Positions 1 to 8,963 are shown, numbered from the stretch's first letter. The stretch is DNA of 64,000 nt from Methylobacter sp. (GCF_023227905.1 NZ_JALOCF010000001.1:109164-173163); one strand, 5' to 3'. Notes: generated by a model not told the origin, from the letters alone. Made by a program: numbers and translations.

Positions 1-513
1 CAAGTCGTAACTGTGCGAGGCGACCTCTACCAAGCCGGACTGCACCATTTCCCTGACCTGCTCCCAGCTGAGCAATGGCTTGCCCGGTTCTTCCGCAGTG
101 ACGTTACCGTCCATCCAGGTTCCCACCAAGGCAACCGTGGCCGGATAATGATATTTTTTTAATAGCGGAAAGACGCGGGTATAAAAACTTTGGTAGCCGT
201 CATCGAAGGTCAACAATGCCGCTTTATCGGGCAACGCATCCTTACCTGTAGCGGCATCGAGGATATTTTGTACGCTGACGATCTTGTAGCCTTTGTTTTT
301 CAACCAGTCCAGATGTTCTTCAAGATGATCGACACTGACATCCATGGAATTGAAAGGCGGCTTGGCACCTTCCGCGCCGACGATGTCATGATAATTGAGA
401 ACCAGAAAGTGGTGTTCTTGGGCAGATGCAGTGCCGAAAAAACCGATAAGAAAAAACAACAAAAATGCTTTATTTAAGCAATTGACTGCTGCAACAGGTG
501 TAAAAATGACCAT
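1..513 (-). CDS. PgaB-like polysaccharide N-deacetylase, C-terminus outside window
   Basis: The first 171 codons of an exported polysaccharide deacetylase; the rest lies beyond the left edge. I chose the ATG at 513 because it gives a hydrophobic segment (KAFLLFFLIGFFGTASA, about residues 15-31) ending in a typical signal peptidase site before QEHHF. Two deacetylase motifs are visible: TFDDGY, whose aspartates normally bind the metal and act as base, and ASHSYDL, the His-x-x-x-Leu metal motif. The early NYHDI segment is typical of the PgaB branch, which partly de-acetylates poly-beta-1,6-N-acetylglucosamine in the periplasm during biofilm matrix export. PgaB usually also has a C-terminal glycosidase-like domain and pgaA/pgaC neighbours, neither of which can be seen here, so a single-domain deacetylase is the alternative. 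Confidence 0.82.
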   Translation of the reverse strand, partial: MVIFTPVAAVNCLNKAFLLFFLIGFFGTASAQEHHFLVLNYHDIVGAEGAKPPFNSMDVSVDHLEEHLDWLKNKGYKIVSVQNILDAATGKDALPDKAALLTFDDGYQSFYTRVFPLLKKYHYPATVALVGTWMDGNVTAEEPGKPLLSWEQVREMVQSGLVEVASHSYDL

Positions 514-718
514 GAAATCCGGATTAAAATAAAGAAACTCGCTAACGGGCGACAATATTAACCGAAAAACGTGCAAAGCCGGATTGAAAAATCGGTTAAG
601 CATGATTATGTAGCCGGATATCGACCACAAACCATGCTCAACAGTCTGTTACTGAACAAAAAACCTGTTATTACCCAGCTATGGGTAAACGGCGTTTTGT
701 CCCGTTCATGCTGCTAAA

Positions 719-967
719 TTAAAAATCAAGATCCTCCTCATCAAAATCACCTAGCTGTTCCTGCAGGCGTTTTTTCTCCCAGTACAGTTCAATTTTTCTG
801 CGCGCAGCCATTTTTTTTGCTGCGCGCTCACTTTCGTTAGGAAGCGTTACATAGTCACTGCTCAAACCCAAATCGAAGCCTTCAACATCAAGATCAACAT
901 CATCTTTGCTTTTGTCGACACCGGCTTCAGGCGCGGATTTATCTGGAACGGATTTAGATACTTTCAT
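719..967 (-). CDS. PA3496-family small acidic protein
   Basis: An 82-residue soluble protein with an acidic N-terminal half and a basic C-terminal helix (AARRKIELYWEKKRLQEQL) followed by an acidic tail. That helix pattern, arginine-rich then LxExLxDFxE, is typical of the PA3496 family described as putative envelope-integrity proteins in gammaproteobacteria. The molecular function is not known. It stands alone, with about 205 bases to the deacetylase gene on one side and a divergent lipoprotein gene on the other. The family call rests on the C-terminal pattern only. Confidence 0.7.
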   Translation of the reverse strand: MKVSKSVPDKSAPEAGVDKSKDDVDLDVEGFDLGLSSDYVTLPNESERAAKKMAARRKIELYWEKKRLQEQLGDFDEEDLDF

Positions 968-1256
968 AGTCGTAATTTAATCTAGCCTTAAAAAATGCAC
1001 TTTTTAATTACTTATGACAAGCTTGTAAAGCGAAATTTTATGCGGCCTTAATAAAATGCCATGATCTACGAAGGCTCCGATATTCATTTGTACAAAAGAT
1101 CAATCAGTTGGAAGAGCCATAAAGACCAGCACTTTATATTTTATATATGACCGTAATTTTTTGGAATTCATTAAACATATTTTTTACCTCACGACTTTTT
1201 AACGATTACAATGCCCTAAAGACCACATAATCTCCCTTAACGACGCAGAGTAATTT

Positions 1257-1853
1257 ATGAAACCAAGCATACAAATTTTAATCGGTATGACATTTATTGC
1301 ACTGGCCGCATGTTCAACTCAAGAGGTCAAACATGACGAAAAAGCCGTGTCGACTCCTGATAAAACGCCCGCAATCACCGAAGATTCATCGCAAAGCTCA
1401 GGCCCAAACCCACCAATGACCCGAACTAGCGGCGACAAAACATTAAACCTGGTTAGAATCATGGATGGCGGAGCCTGTAAAAATGATTTTCAAGGCGCTA
1501 AAGGCGCATTTCTTGTCTATGCCGATTCAGCCGATATAGAGCGGATTAAACGCGACAAAGGGACGCAAGTCTTCAGTGAATTCGAAAGCAAAATTCAAAT
1601 CCTTGCAACACAGGCTTTGCAGGAAGCTATCAATGCCACCAACCTCGCGGAAGATCCCTTTGCCTTGGGCGCAGATGAAGCACAAGAGAAACTGTCTAAA
1701 CAGCTGTCCAAAAATTTTCGTAGCAGCATAGCTGACCCTGTTAAACTTTTCCAAAACGAAACAACGTTGACGATTGATATTGTTCCATTTGCTCCGTCAT
1801 TAATCTTTTATCAGCAAGGCTGCGACGCCACGCACCAGGAACCGGAAAACTAG
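1257..1853 (+). CDS. Hypothetical lipoprotein
   Basis: 198 residues beginning with a lipoprotein signal (hydrophobic stretch then lipobox LAAC at about residues 16-19), followed by a low-complexity Ser/Pro/Thr-rich linker to about residue 60 and then a compact domain. Two further cysteines, in GGACKN and QGCDAT, could form a disulphide that joins the ends of the folded domain, which fits a periplasmic location. I do not recognise the domain. It is 53 bases upstream of a pterin dehydratase-like gene on the same strand and could be co-transcribed with it, but nothing ties the two functionally. Confidence 0.75.
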   Translation: MKPSIQILIGMTFIALAACSTQEVKHDEKAVSTPDKTPAITEDSSQSSGPNPPMTRTSGDKTLNLVRIMDGGACKNDFQGAKGAFLVYADSADIERIKRDKGTQVFSEFESKIQILATQALQEAINATNLAEDPFALGADEAQEKLSKQLSKNFRSSIADPVKLFQNETTLTIDIVPFAPSLIFYQQGCDATHQEPEN

Positions 1854-1906
1854 CGTTGCAAGATTATCCGGGCTTTCATAATCAAACTAACAAGAGGTGA
1901 AGCATT

Positions 1907-2290
1907 ATGGGTTGGAGAGAACGCACACATGACGCTGTTTATTCCGATGCCGATACCGAGCAGCGTTTAAAAGAGGAATTGCCGCACTGGTACCTTGAAG
2001 GCGGCTGGATTCGGCGTAAATACAAAACCAGCGGCTGGAAAGCGACGTTGATGGTGGTTAATACGGTGGGGCACTTGGCTGAAGCGGCATTCCATCATCC
2101 GGATCTTACCGTTTCTTATGCCTTCGTGATCGTTAAGCTAATGAATCACGCAGCCAAAGGTATTACCAACAAAGATTTTGAGCTGGCCCGTAAAATCGAG
2201 GAAGTGGTGATGTGGCAGCCCGGCAAGGAAGGCGGCTCATTGGAAGGGACACCCGATGACCCGAGGTTTAAATACATCAAATATGATTAG
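1907..2290 (+). CDS. Pterin-4a-carbinolamine dehydratase-like (DCoH/PCD) protein
   Basis: 127 residues, slightly longer than the usual PhhB of about 110. The family signature is clear: AEAAFHHPDL (the catalytic His-His-Pro) and, after VKLMNHAAKGIT, the third histidine region followed by NKDFELA. Classical members dehydrate 4a-hydroxytetrahydrobiopterin formed by aromatic amino-acid hydroxylases. Here there is no hydroxylase nearby, and the C-terminal extension (EGGSLEGTPDDPRFKYIKYD) is unlike PhhB. In methylotrophs PCD-like proteins have been linked to tetrahydromethanopterin genes, so a pterin role in one-carbon metabolism is possible but is inference. A strong ribosome site, AGAGGTGA, lies 7 bases before the ATG. 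Confidence 0.85.
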   Translation: MGWRERTHDAVYSDADTEQRLKEELPHWYLEGGWIRRKYKTSGWKATLMVVNTVGHLAEAAFHHPDLTVSYAFVIVKLMNHAAKGITNKDFELARKIEEVVMWQPGKEGGSLEGTPDDPRFKYIKYD

Positions 2291-2352
2291 CTTGGATAAT
2301 AGAACACGGATGACGCGAATAGGCGTTCTAGCCATGAAAGTGGGGATTGAAA

Positions 2353-2445
2353 ATCAGGTGAAAGGCAAAAGGCCCAAGACGAAAAATCCACGCATCAACA
2401 TCAACATCGCCGAGCTTTAGCCTTTAGCCTTATATTTTTCGTCTC
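2353..2445. repeat. Purine-rich AAAGGC/AAAAGGC repeat with pyrimidine mirror
   Basis: A G+A-rich stretch (AAAGGCAAAAGGC then GACGAAAAA) is followed about 50 bases later by its pyrimidine counterpart (CTTTAGCCTTTAGCC then TTTTTCGTC). It is the simplest of three related elements in this window; the others are at 26269-26597 and 35566-35658. It separates the plus-strand pterin dehydratase-like gene from the end of corC and may act as a bidirectional 3' end for both. Confidence 0.6.
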
Positions 2446-2460
2446 TTTCGTAGAATAGCT

Positions 2461-3303
2461 CTACTCAATTATTTTCAGCTTCAGCAGGTGTACGCGCCGG
2501 CTATCCGCCCTGATCACTTCAAACTTCATAGTATCCACGACCAGGCTCTCGCCTTTTTTGGGCATGTGTTCAAGCTGGCTGACAACAAAGCCGCCGATGG
2601 TGTCGTATTCATCCGTTGCCAGATGCGTGGAAAAATATTCATCAAATTCATCTATCGGCGTCAACGCTTTAACCATGTATTCATTGGAACTGCGCTGAAA
2701 AATATAGCCTTCGTCTTCATGATCGTCGTGTTCGTCTTCAATCTCGCCAACAATCTGCTCTAACACATCTTCGATGGTGACCAAACCGGCCGACTGGCCG
2801 TACTCATCGACAACAATTGCCATGTGGTTGCCGTTGGTACGCAGCTCTTTAAGCAACACGTTTAAGCGCTTGCTTTCAGGTACAACGCATGAAGGCCGCA
2901 TTATTTCATGAACTTTCAGCGTTTTATTGTCCAGGATGCGGGCCAGCAAGTCCTTGGCTAACAGTACGCCGACCACCTTGCTCCGATCGCCGTCAATGAC
3001 CGGATAGCGCGAGTGCCCGAATTCCGTAACCAGCGGCATGATGGTTTCCAGTTCGGCGTCCTTGGGTACGACAACCATTTGAATGCGGGGAATCATAATA
3101 TCCCTGACCCGCATTTGAGACACCTGCAAAACGCCTTCAATCATGGATAACGCGTCGGTATCCAGCAAGCGTTTTTCGCGTGCCTCTCTTAATATCTCAA
3201 GTAGATCCTCAAGGTCTTGCGGCTCCCCAGTCAGTAAATGGCTGATTTTATCAACCCAGCTTTTCTGCGGGGAGTGCCTACTTGGGGGTTGTTCATCACT
3301 CAT
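2461..3303 (-). CDS. corC: CorC/YbeX, CBS-domain Mg/Co efflux-associated protein
   Basis: 280 residues of the cytosolic CorC/HlyC type without the DUF21 membrane domain. After a short polar N-terminus come two CBS domains (from about VRDIMIPRIQMVVVPKD to VTIEDVLEQIVGEIEDEHD), then the C-terminal CorC_HlyC transporter-associated domain (TIGGFVVSQLEHMPKKGE). YbeX in enterobacteria is linked to ribosome metabolism and Mg/Co efflux. It is the last gene of miaB-phoH-ybeY-corC and overlaps ybeY by 4 bases, so translation is probably coupled. The order is conserved in gammaproteobacteria. Confidence 0.93.
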   Translation of the reverse strand: MSDEQPPSRHSPQKSWVDKISHLLTGEPQDLEDLLEILREAREKRLLDTDALSMIEGVLQVSQMRVRDIMIPRIQMVVVPKDAELETIMPLVTEFGHSRYPVIDGDRSKVVGVLLAKDLLARILDNKTLKVHEIMRPSCVVPESKRLNVLLKELRTNGNHMAIVVDEYGQSAGLVTIEDVLEQIVGEIEDEHDDHEDEGYIFQRSSNEYMVKALTPIDEFDEYFSTHLATDEYDTIGGFVVSQLEHMPKKGESLVVDTMKFEVIRADSRRVHLLKLKIIE

Positions 3304-3761
3304 TTGTCTTTTACCTCTGTATAGGGATTGTCTATCAGCAATTTATTCAGAATTGCTATTTCTTTGTTTTCCATCAGCTCGGCCTCATCATCTTCGATGT
3401 GGTCATAACCTAACAAATGCAACACACCATGCACAATGATATGCGCCCAATGGTGCGTTAACGTCTTTCCCTGTTCCAGCGCTTCTTTTTCCACTACCGG
3501 CGCGCATATAACCAGATCGCCCAGCAAATCCAGCTCAATCCCTTCGGGCAAATCAACCGGAAAACTGAGAATATTGGTCGCGCCTGATTTGTGGCGATAC
3601 TGCTCATTGAGCTCGGCGCTTTCCTGTTCATCGACAATACGCACGACAATCTCGGTGTCCTGATCGTAATCAGCCAACGTGGTATCTACCCAGAGCTGGA
3701 TTTGCTGCGGGTCAGGCTGGCCTGGCGATTCAAAAACAGCCTGGATTTCTATTTGGTTCAC
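3300..3761 (-). CDS. ybeY: Endoribonuclease YbeY (16S rRNA 3'-end maturation)
   Basis: 153 residues, the normal family length. The UPF0054 zinc motif HGVLHLLGYDH (three histidines) sits near residues 113-123. YbeY is a metal-dependent single-strand RNase needed for 16S rRNA 3'-end processing and 70S quality control. It overlaps phoH by 4 bases upstream and corC by 4 bases downstream, so the three genes form one translationally coupled unit. Confidence 0.95.
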   Translation of the reverse strand: MNQIEIQAVFESPGQPDPQQIQLWVDTTLADYDQDTEIVVRIVDEQESAELNEQYRHKSGATNILSFPVDLPEGIELDLLGDLVICAPVVEKEALEQGKTLTHHWAHIIVHGVLHLLGYDHIEDDEAELMENKEIAILNKLLIDNPYTEVKDK

Positions 3762-4732
3762 GGCTCGACCTTGTTTGCCTTCTCATAGGCTTCGTAGGCG
3801 TAAACAATACGCTGCACCAATGGATGTCTAACCACATCACGGGCATTGAAAAAGGTAAAGCTGATGCCTTCGACATTTTTTAATACTTCAAGCACATGCC
3901 GCAAACCGGACATTTTTTCTGAAGGCAAGTCGATCTGGGTCACGTCGCCGGTTACCACAGCCGTCGATCCGAACCCCACACGGGTCAGGAACATTTTGAT
4001 CTGCTCGATGGTGGTGTTTTGCGCTTCATCCAGGATAATAAACGCATCATTCAGCGTTCTGCCGCGCATAAAAGCCAACGGCGCAACCTCGATAATGCCC
4101 TTATCAATCATCTTCTCAACCCGCTCAAAACCCAGCATGTCGTACAACGCGTCATATAAGGGCCGCAAATAAGGATCGACTTTCTGCGCCATATCGCCCG
4201 GCAAAAAACCCAGTTTTTCTCCGGCTTCCACCGCTGGGCGCACCAGAATGATTTTTCTGACTTTCTCGCTTTGCAGCGCTTCAATGGCGCAAGCTACCGC
4301 CAAATAGGTTTTGCCGGTTCCGGCAGGTCCGACGCCGAAATTAATATCATGAGTCACAATTTTCCTCAGATATTCCTGCTGGTTTATTCCCCTTCCCCTG
4401 ATCATGCCGCATTTGGTCTTGATGGCAACATTTTGCTGGGGCGATGTTACCGGGTCATCCAACAGCTCTTCAATGGAAGAATCCTGCATGGCCAAATGCA
4501 CCAGTTCAGAGGTCAGGTGTTCTTTTTCGGTACTTTCAAATAATTTCTGCATGACTGCGCAGGCCGCCTTGACTGAACTATCCAAGCCGGTAACCTTGAA
4601 CTGATTGCCACGATTGGCGATCTCGACCTGAAGACGCGACTCAATCTGCCGCAAATGCGCATTAAATTGGCCGCAAAAATTAGATAAGCGGTTACTATCG
4701 GCAGGTGCCAGACTAATTTCCTGTGAAATCAT
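3758..4732 (-). CDS. ybeZ: PhoH-like ATPase (YbeZ)
   Basis: 324 residues with a Walker A loop GPAGTGKTYLA and a Walker B AFIILDEAQN, both typical of the PhoH family. An N-terminal KH-like/RNA-binding region of about 100 residues precedes the ATPase core. YbeZ is a predicted RNA-acting NTPase that works with YbeY; the operon here keeps the usual order. It begins 3 bases after the miaB stop. Confidence 0.94.
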   Translation of the reverse strand: MISQEISLAPADSNRLSNFCGQFNAHLRQIESRLQVEIANRGNQFKVTGLDSSVKAACAVMQKLFESTEKEHLTSELVHLAMQDSSIEELLDDPVTSPQQNVAIKTKCGMIRGRGINQQEYLRKIVTHDINFGVGPAGTGKTYLAVACAIEALQSEKVRKIILVRPAVEAGEKLGFLPGDMAQKVDPYLRPLYDALYDMLGFERVEKMIDKGIIEVAPLAFMRGRTLNDAFIILDEAQNTTIEQIKMFLTRVGFGSTAVVTGDVTQIDLPSEKMSGLRHVLEVLKNVEGISFTFFNARDVVRHPLVQRIVYAYEAYEKANKVEP

Positions 4733-4735
4733 AAA

Positions 4736-6091
4736 TCAACTGTTACCAACAATTTTATTAACGGAAGCATCGACCATCCGACCTCGCAAAGAATTGGGCA
4801 AAGCCTCGGCAATCAGCACATCGACAAATTGCCCGGCCAACCGGGGATGCCCGATAAAATTAACGACCCGATTATTCTCCGTTCTACCCTGCATTTGCAA
4901 CGGATTCTTTTTAGACTGTCCCTCAACCAAGACCGTTTGTACGGTACCGATCATGCTCTGCGAAATAGCCGCCGTCATTTCGTTAATGCGATTTTGAAAA
5001 CGTTCCAAGCGCTGTTTTTTAACTTCTGCCGGCACATCGTCCGGCAAATCCGCCGCCGGTGTTCCAGGGCGCTGGCTATAAACGAAACTGAACGATAAAT
5101 CGAAACCGACTTCTTCAATGAACGCCATGGTTTCTTCAAACTCGGCATCGGTTTCGCCGGGAAATCCGATAATAAAATCCGATGACAAATAAATATTGGG
5201 ACGCACTGCGCGCAACTTGCGGATAATTTCAAGGTAGTCGGCACGCACATGGCCGCGCTTCATCATCTTTAAAATGTGATCGCTGCCGCTTTGCACCGGC
5301 AAATGCAGATGGTCAACCAGTTGCGGAATTTCGGCAAAGGCTTCAATCAGCTCGTCAGTAAATTCCATCGGGTGAGAGGTGGTAAAACGAATGCGATCGA
5401 TGCCCTCCACCGCCGCCACATAATGCAGCAATAAGGCAAAATCGGCGATGTCGCCGTCGTCCATTATCCCGCGATAAGCGTTAACATTTTGACCTAACAG
5501 ATTGATTTCCCGCACGCCTTGTTTAGCCAAAACGGTAATTTCGGCAATCACGTCATCCAGCGGACGGCTGATTTCTTCACCTCGCGTATAAGGCACCACG
5601 CAGAACGTGCAGTATTTACTGCATCCTTCCATCACCGAAACAAACGCTTTCGGGCCTTCGGCTCTTGGCTCAGGCAGAGCATCGAATTTTTCTATTTCGG
5701 GAAAGGAAACGTCGATCACGGGCTTTTGCTGACTGCGCGCTTGATCCAGCAGTTGTGGCAAGCGGTGCAAGGTTTGCGGCCCAAACACGATATCGACAAA
5801 CGGCGCCCGCTTTTGGATGGCTGCACCTTCCTGGCTGGCAACGCAACCGCCAACGCCAATAATCACGTCGGGACGCTTGTCTTTAATCTTGCGCCATTTA
5901 CCCAAAGCCGAAAATACTTTTTCCTGCGCTTTTTCGCGTATCGAACAGGTATTCAGCAACAGGACATCGGCTTGCTTGGGGTCATCGATTAATTCAAATC
6001 CATGTGAGGCATTGAGCACATCCCGCATTTTATCGGAATCGTACTCGTTCATTTGGCAACCATTGGTTTGAATATAAAGTTTTTGTGTCAT
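4736..6091 (-). CDS. miaB: MiaB, tRNA-2-methylthio-N6-isopentenyladenosine synthase
   Basis: 451 residues, close to the usual 440-475. The N-terminal UPF0004 cysteines (NGCQMN, NTCSIREKAQEK, GGCVASQEG) that bind one iron-sulphur cluster are present. The radical-SAM motif CSKYCTFCVVPYTRG binds the second. A TRAM domain forms the end. MiaB methylthiolates i6A37 of tRNAs reading UNN codons. First gene of the miaB-phoH-ybeY-corC operon. No strong Shine-Dalgarno sequence precedes the ATG. A 289-base gap upstream separates it from the chemotaxis gene, and its promoter is expected there. Confidence 0.97.
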   Translation of the reverse strand: MTQKLYIQTNGCQMNEYDSDKMRDVLNASHGFELIDDPKQADVLLLNTCSIREKAQEKVFSALGKWRKIKDKRPDVIIGVGGCVASQEGAAIQKRAPFVDIVFGPQTLHRLPQLLDQARSQQKPVIDVSFPEIEKFDALPEPRAEGPKAFVSVMEGCSKYCTFCVVPYTRGEEISRPLDDVIAEITVLAKQGVREINLLGQNVNAYRGIMDDGDIADFALLLHYVAAVEGIDRIRFTTSHPMEFTDELIEAFAEIPQLVDHLHLPVQSGSDHILKMMKRGHVRADYLEIIRKLRAVRPNIYLSSDFIIGFPGETDAEFEETMAFIEEVGFDLSFSFVYSQRPGTPAADLPDDVPAEVKKQRLERFQNRINEMTAAISQSMIGTVQTVLVEGQSKKNPLQMQGRTENNRVVNFIGHPRLAGQFVDVLIAEALPNSLRGRMVDASVNKIVGNS

Positions 6092-6191
6092 ATTTTAAAT
6101 AGTTAAATCATTTAAAAATCACTGAGGCCACACCCCCGTTTCTCGATTTTATTGGGACGGAACGGCGGTGCTAAGCCACCATACAGCAACG

Positions 6192-6221
6192 AAAAAAGCC
6201 CTGGACAATCGACCAAGGCTT
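6192..6221 (-). terminator. Intrinsic terminator downstream of chemotaxis operon
   Basis: Read on the minus strand, a 9-bp stem (AAGCCTTGG / CCAGGGCTT, one G-T wobble) with an 8-base loop runs into six T residues. It lies about 160 bases after the stop of the chemotaxis receptor gene and before miaB, so it most likely ends the PAS-receptor transcript. Confidence 0.7.
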
Positions 6222-6379
6222 AGTAAATTAATGGCTATTATAACCCGAAGAGTGTTTAAACAAAAAGTGTAGGCGCGGAACTGCGCTTGCAACTTGCTGC
6301 GCAGTGTACCGGAACCCCCTGTTTTCGACTGTGCGACAGCAACGTTGTTCCGACTGCCCATCAACCGCTGGCAGCTTAC

Positions 6380-8140
6380 TTAAAACTCCTCCCATTCTTC
6401 GCTAACGGCTGGCTGTAACTGAGGTTTTGCCGGGGCCTGTCGTGGACTTTTGTTGATCGATGGCGTTACTTGACGAGTACTTGGAGAACTATATGCGCCA
6501 GTATCAACAGTAAAACGCCCGACTGTAACCGACAAATTTTGCGCCTGATCTTCCAGTGATTCGGCCGCTGCGGCAGCCTGCTCGACCAACGCGGCATTTT
6601 GCTGAGTCACTTCATCCATTTGTCCAATAGCCTGGTTGACCTGCTCGATACCGGACGTTTGTTCAACAGTGGCGGTTCTGATCTCGGACATAATGATCGT
6701 AACGCCGCGAATCGCGCTGACAATTTCTTCCATGGTTTTCCCGGCCTGGGCAACCAGCTTGGTGCCGTCTTCAACCTTTTCTACCGAATCGCCAATCAGG
6801 TTTTTTATTTCTCCGGCGGCAGCGGCAGCGCGCTGGGCAAGATTACGCACTTCTCCAGCCACCACGGCAAAACCTCGCCCTTGTTCGCCGGCGCGAGCCG
6901 CTTCCACGGCGGCGTTAAGGGCCAGAATATTGGTTTGAAAGGCAATACTGTCAATCACCGAGATAATGTCCACGATCTTGCGCGAGGATTCATTAATACC
7001 CTCCATCGTTTCCACAACCTGATCAACGACTGTAACCCCTTTGCCCGCAATATCCGATGCACCGACCGCAAGCTGATTAGCCTGCTGGGCATTTTTAGCA
7101 TTATGTTGCACGGTGGACGTCAATTCTTCCATACTGGCGGCAGTTTGCTCCAAACTCGCGGCCTGTTCTTCGGTGCGATGCGATAGGTCATTATTGCCCG
7201 CGGCGATTTCTTTGGCTGCGGTGTTGATGTTTATAGTGGAGTCCTTGATTTCCCCTACCAGTCCCCTGAGGTTTTCCACAGTACCGTTCATGCTGGAAAT
7301 CACTGCGCCAAAGGTGCCGGGATAGTGCTTGTCAATCGTTTTGGTCAGATCACCTTCGGACAATGCGCCCGCAATCAGTGATATGTCATCCAGGCTACTC
7401 AGGGCGTCGAGTGAAAGGTTAATATCGTCTTTTAATTTGCGCAGATCCCCGTGTCCTTCAGCTTGAACACGCTGGCTGATGTCGCCTTGAGCAACGCTGC
7501 CCATAACCTTGCCGACATCCCCCAACATAGTTTGCATGGTCTGCATGGCTTGCATGGCCTTGCCTACCGCAAGCCTGTATTCGCCCTCGACATTAACCTC
7601 AACTTTTTCGTTAAACCGGCCTTCAGCCATTGCGTTCATCAGCTTGGTAATGGCGGTTGTAGTGAGGGCCAGCGTTTTTGCGACCGCATTAAGCTGTTTC
7701 AGAGCCGTCGCGAAGCCGCCATGCAATCCTTGCGGATAGCTCTTTCGAGTAAAATCGCCATAGATAACATAGGCCATCGAATAGTGCATATCGATCTGCG
7801 CAGTTTCCACTTGGTCCATCAAATCATTCAGCGACCAGGCAAGCTGTTGAAGCTGCCGCTCTTTGCCACCAATATGGGTAAGCCGCACGTCTACCGACCC
7901 CTTCCTCCATTCCTGGCTTACACTAAGCAATTTTTCCAGCAGTTGTTGGTCGGCTGATTTTGATTTGCGCCACCAAGCGATGGATAAACCTGCCCCAGCC
8001 GTTAGCAAAGAGGGCGCAATAAATCCATCATTAACCCCGCTCAGAAAAGGCATCCACCCGAAAATCAGCGACCCCAGCCATGCAATAGCAATAGCCGCTA
8101 ATGCGAATTTCTCATTATTCTTAAAGCGACTGTAATACAT
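6380..8140 (-). CDS. Methyl-accepting chemotaxis protein without periplasmic sensor
   Basis: 586 residues. Two hydrophobic segments (about 12-31 and 39-57) are separated by only a few residues, so there is almost no periplasmic domain. HAMP-like repeats follow to about residue 300, then the cytoplasmic signalling hairpin with the conserved tip IAFQTNILALNAAVEAARAG and Glu/Gln-rich methylation helices (SHRTEEQAASLEQTAASMEE). The protein ends in EEWEEF, matching the xWxxF tether for CheR/CheB. The start overlaps the upstream PAS gene by 20 bases and has a GAGGAG ribosome site. With no sensor of its own, it probably takes its input from the PAS protein: a two-gene version of the aerotaxis receptor Aer. 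That split is inference. Confidence 0.93.
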   Translation of the reverse strand: MYYSRFKNNEKFALAAIAIAWLGSLIFGWMPFLSGVNDGFIAPSLLTAGAGLSIAWWRKSKSADQQLLEKLLSVSQEWRKGSVDVRLTHIGGKERQLQQLAWSLNDLMDQVETAQIDMHYSMAYVIYGDFTRKSYPQGLHGGFATALKQLNAVAKTLALTTTAITKLMNAMAEGRFNEKVEVNVEGEYRLAVGKAMQAMQTMQTMLGDVGKVMGSVAQGDISQRVQAEGHGDLRKLKDDINLSLDALSSLDDISLIAGALSEGDLTKTIDKHYPGTFGAVISSMNGTVENLRGLVGEIKDSTININTAAKEIAAGNNDLSHRTEEQAASLEQTAASMEELTSTVQHNAKNAQQANQLAVGASDIAGKGVTVVDQVVETMEGINESSRKIVDIISVIDSIAFQTNILALNAAVEAARAGEQGRGFAVVAGEVRNLAQRAAAAAGEIKNLIGDSVEKVEDGTKLVAQAGKTMEEIVSAIRGVTIIMSEIRTATVEQTSGIEQVNQAIGQMDEVTQQNAALVEQAAAAAESLEDQAQNLSVTVGRFTVDTGAYSSPSTRQVTPSINKSPRQAPAKPQLQPAVSEEWEEF

Positions 8141-8651
8141 TGATAAGCTCCTCGTAAGTGACGCCTTTGTCTTTTAATACACTAGCCAATACTGCTCCTG
8201 AAGCCGCTATGGCATCTTTCGGCCCAGCGTTTTGCTCGGCTTCCAGCATCGCGCGATACACACCCGCCACAATCGGAATGGCCTTGGGATTAGGCATGCG
8301 CCGGACAGAAGTGTAGCCGACCTTTTGTTTGTTTTTGTCTTTCATGGGAGCTACATGAGTAAACACCCAATAGAATCCGCCATCCTTTGACATGTTTTTA
8401 ACAAAGGCAAAGATTTCCTTGTCTTCCGCCAGATAATCCCACAGCAACTTAAACACCGCTCGCGGCATATCGGGATGACGGATGATATTGTGCTGGCTTC
8501 CCAGAAGCTCATGCTCTTCGTATCCGGAAAACTCGATAAATATCTCGTTTCCATAGGTAATCCGGCCGGTTAGGTCAGTCTTGGAAACGATAAAGTCATT
8601 TTCCCGCATCACCCGTTCCTTACTCGTCGGGACTATCTCTTTTCTTTTCAT
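8121..8651 (-). CDS. Aer-like PAS domain protein (putative redox/oxygen sensor)
   Basis: 176 residues, soluble. The PAS core follows the Aer pattern: KTDLTGRITYGNEIFIEFSG, then HNIIRHPDMPRAVFKLLW, then FAFVKNMSKDGGFYWVFTHV. In Aer this fold holds FAD and reports redox state. A short C-terminal helical tail (residues about 125-176) replaces the HAMP and signalling parts. It is followed, with a 20-base overlap, by a receptor that lacks a sensor domain. The start has a GAGGAA ribosome site. FAD binding itself cannot be confirmed from sequence alone. Confidence 0.85.
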   Translation of the reverse strand: MKRKEIVPTSKERVMRENDFIVSKTDLTGRITYGNEIFIEFSGYEEHELLGSQHNIIRHPDMPRAVFKLLWDYLAEDKEIFAFVKNMSKDGGFYWVFTHVAPMKDKNKQKVGYTSVRRMPNPKAIPIVAGVYRAMLEAEQNAGPKDAIAASGAVLASVLKDKGVTYEELINVLQSL

Positions 8652-8963
8652 TATTCTTCCTCAGTTGATTATCCCAGCTAACAATGTATTTGCGATCCCT
8701 GTAGCAAACTTATTACCCCGTTTATTTTTACCAAACCCCAGATACATATTAAAAAGTCCTGATTGATATGGGCCGATATCAATCAGGACAAACCTGAGCC
8801 ATGCCAATATTTGGACAGACCAGGCTGGACTAACGAAAGCCCCCTAATCCCGCTGCTATTTGTTAACGTCCAGGTTAATCTCTTTTAATAACATAAAAAA
8901 TCGCTTAGCACTATTTTTAGCACGCGTCCCTGGATAAAAATGCCCGCGCTTGGGCTATAAATC
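8652..8963. other. Intergenic region with promoter space for the PAS-receptor operon
   Basis: About 310 bases without a gene. The part nearest 8652 must hold the promoter of the minus-strand PAS-receptor operon, though no convincing -35/-10 pair is visible. The only clear structure is the hairpin at 8751-8789. The rest is A+T-rich and shows no coding pattern. Confidence 0.5.
8751..8789 (-). terminator. Intrinsic terminator after mfd-csiV
   Basis: A perfect 14-bp inverted repeat (GTCCTGATTGATAT and its complement) around a 6-base loop, followed on the minus strand by five T residues. It lies about 175 bases past the stop of the CsiV-type gene and is a good candidate for ending the mfd transcript. 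Confidence 0.7.

Noticed and set aside
6149..6364. Possible 71-residue gene between miaB and the chemotaxis receptor gene
   Set aside because: It spans a strong intrinsic terminator, lacks a ribosome site and has no recognisable pattern.
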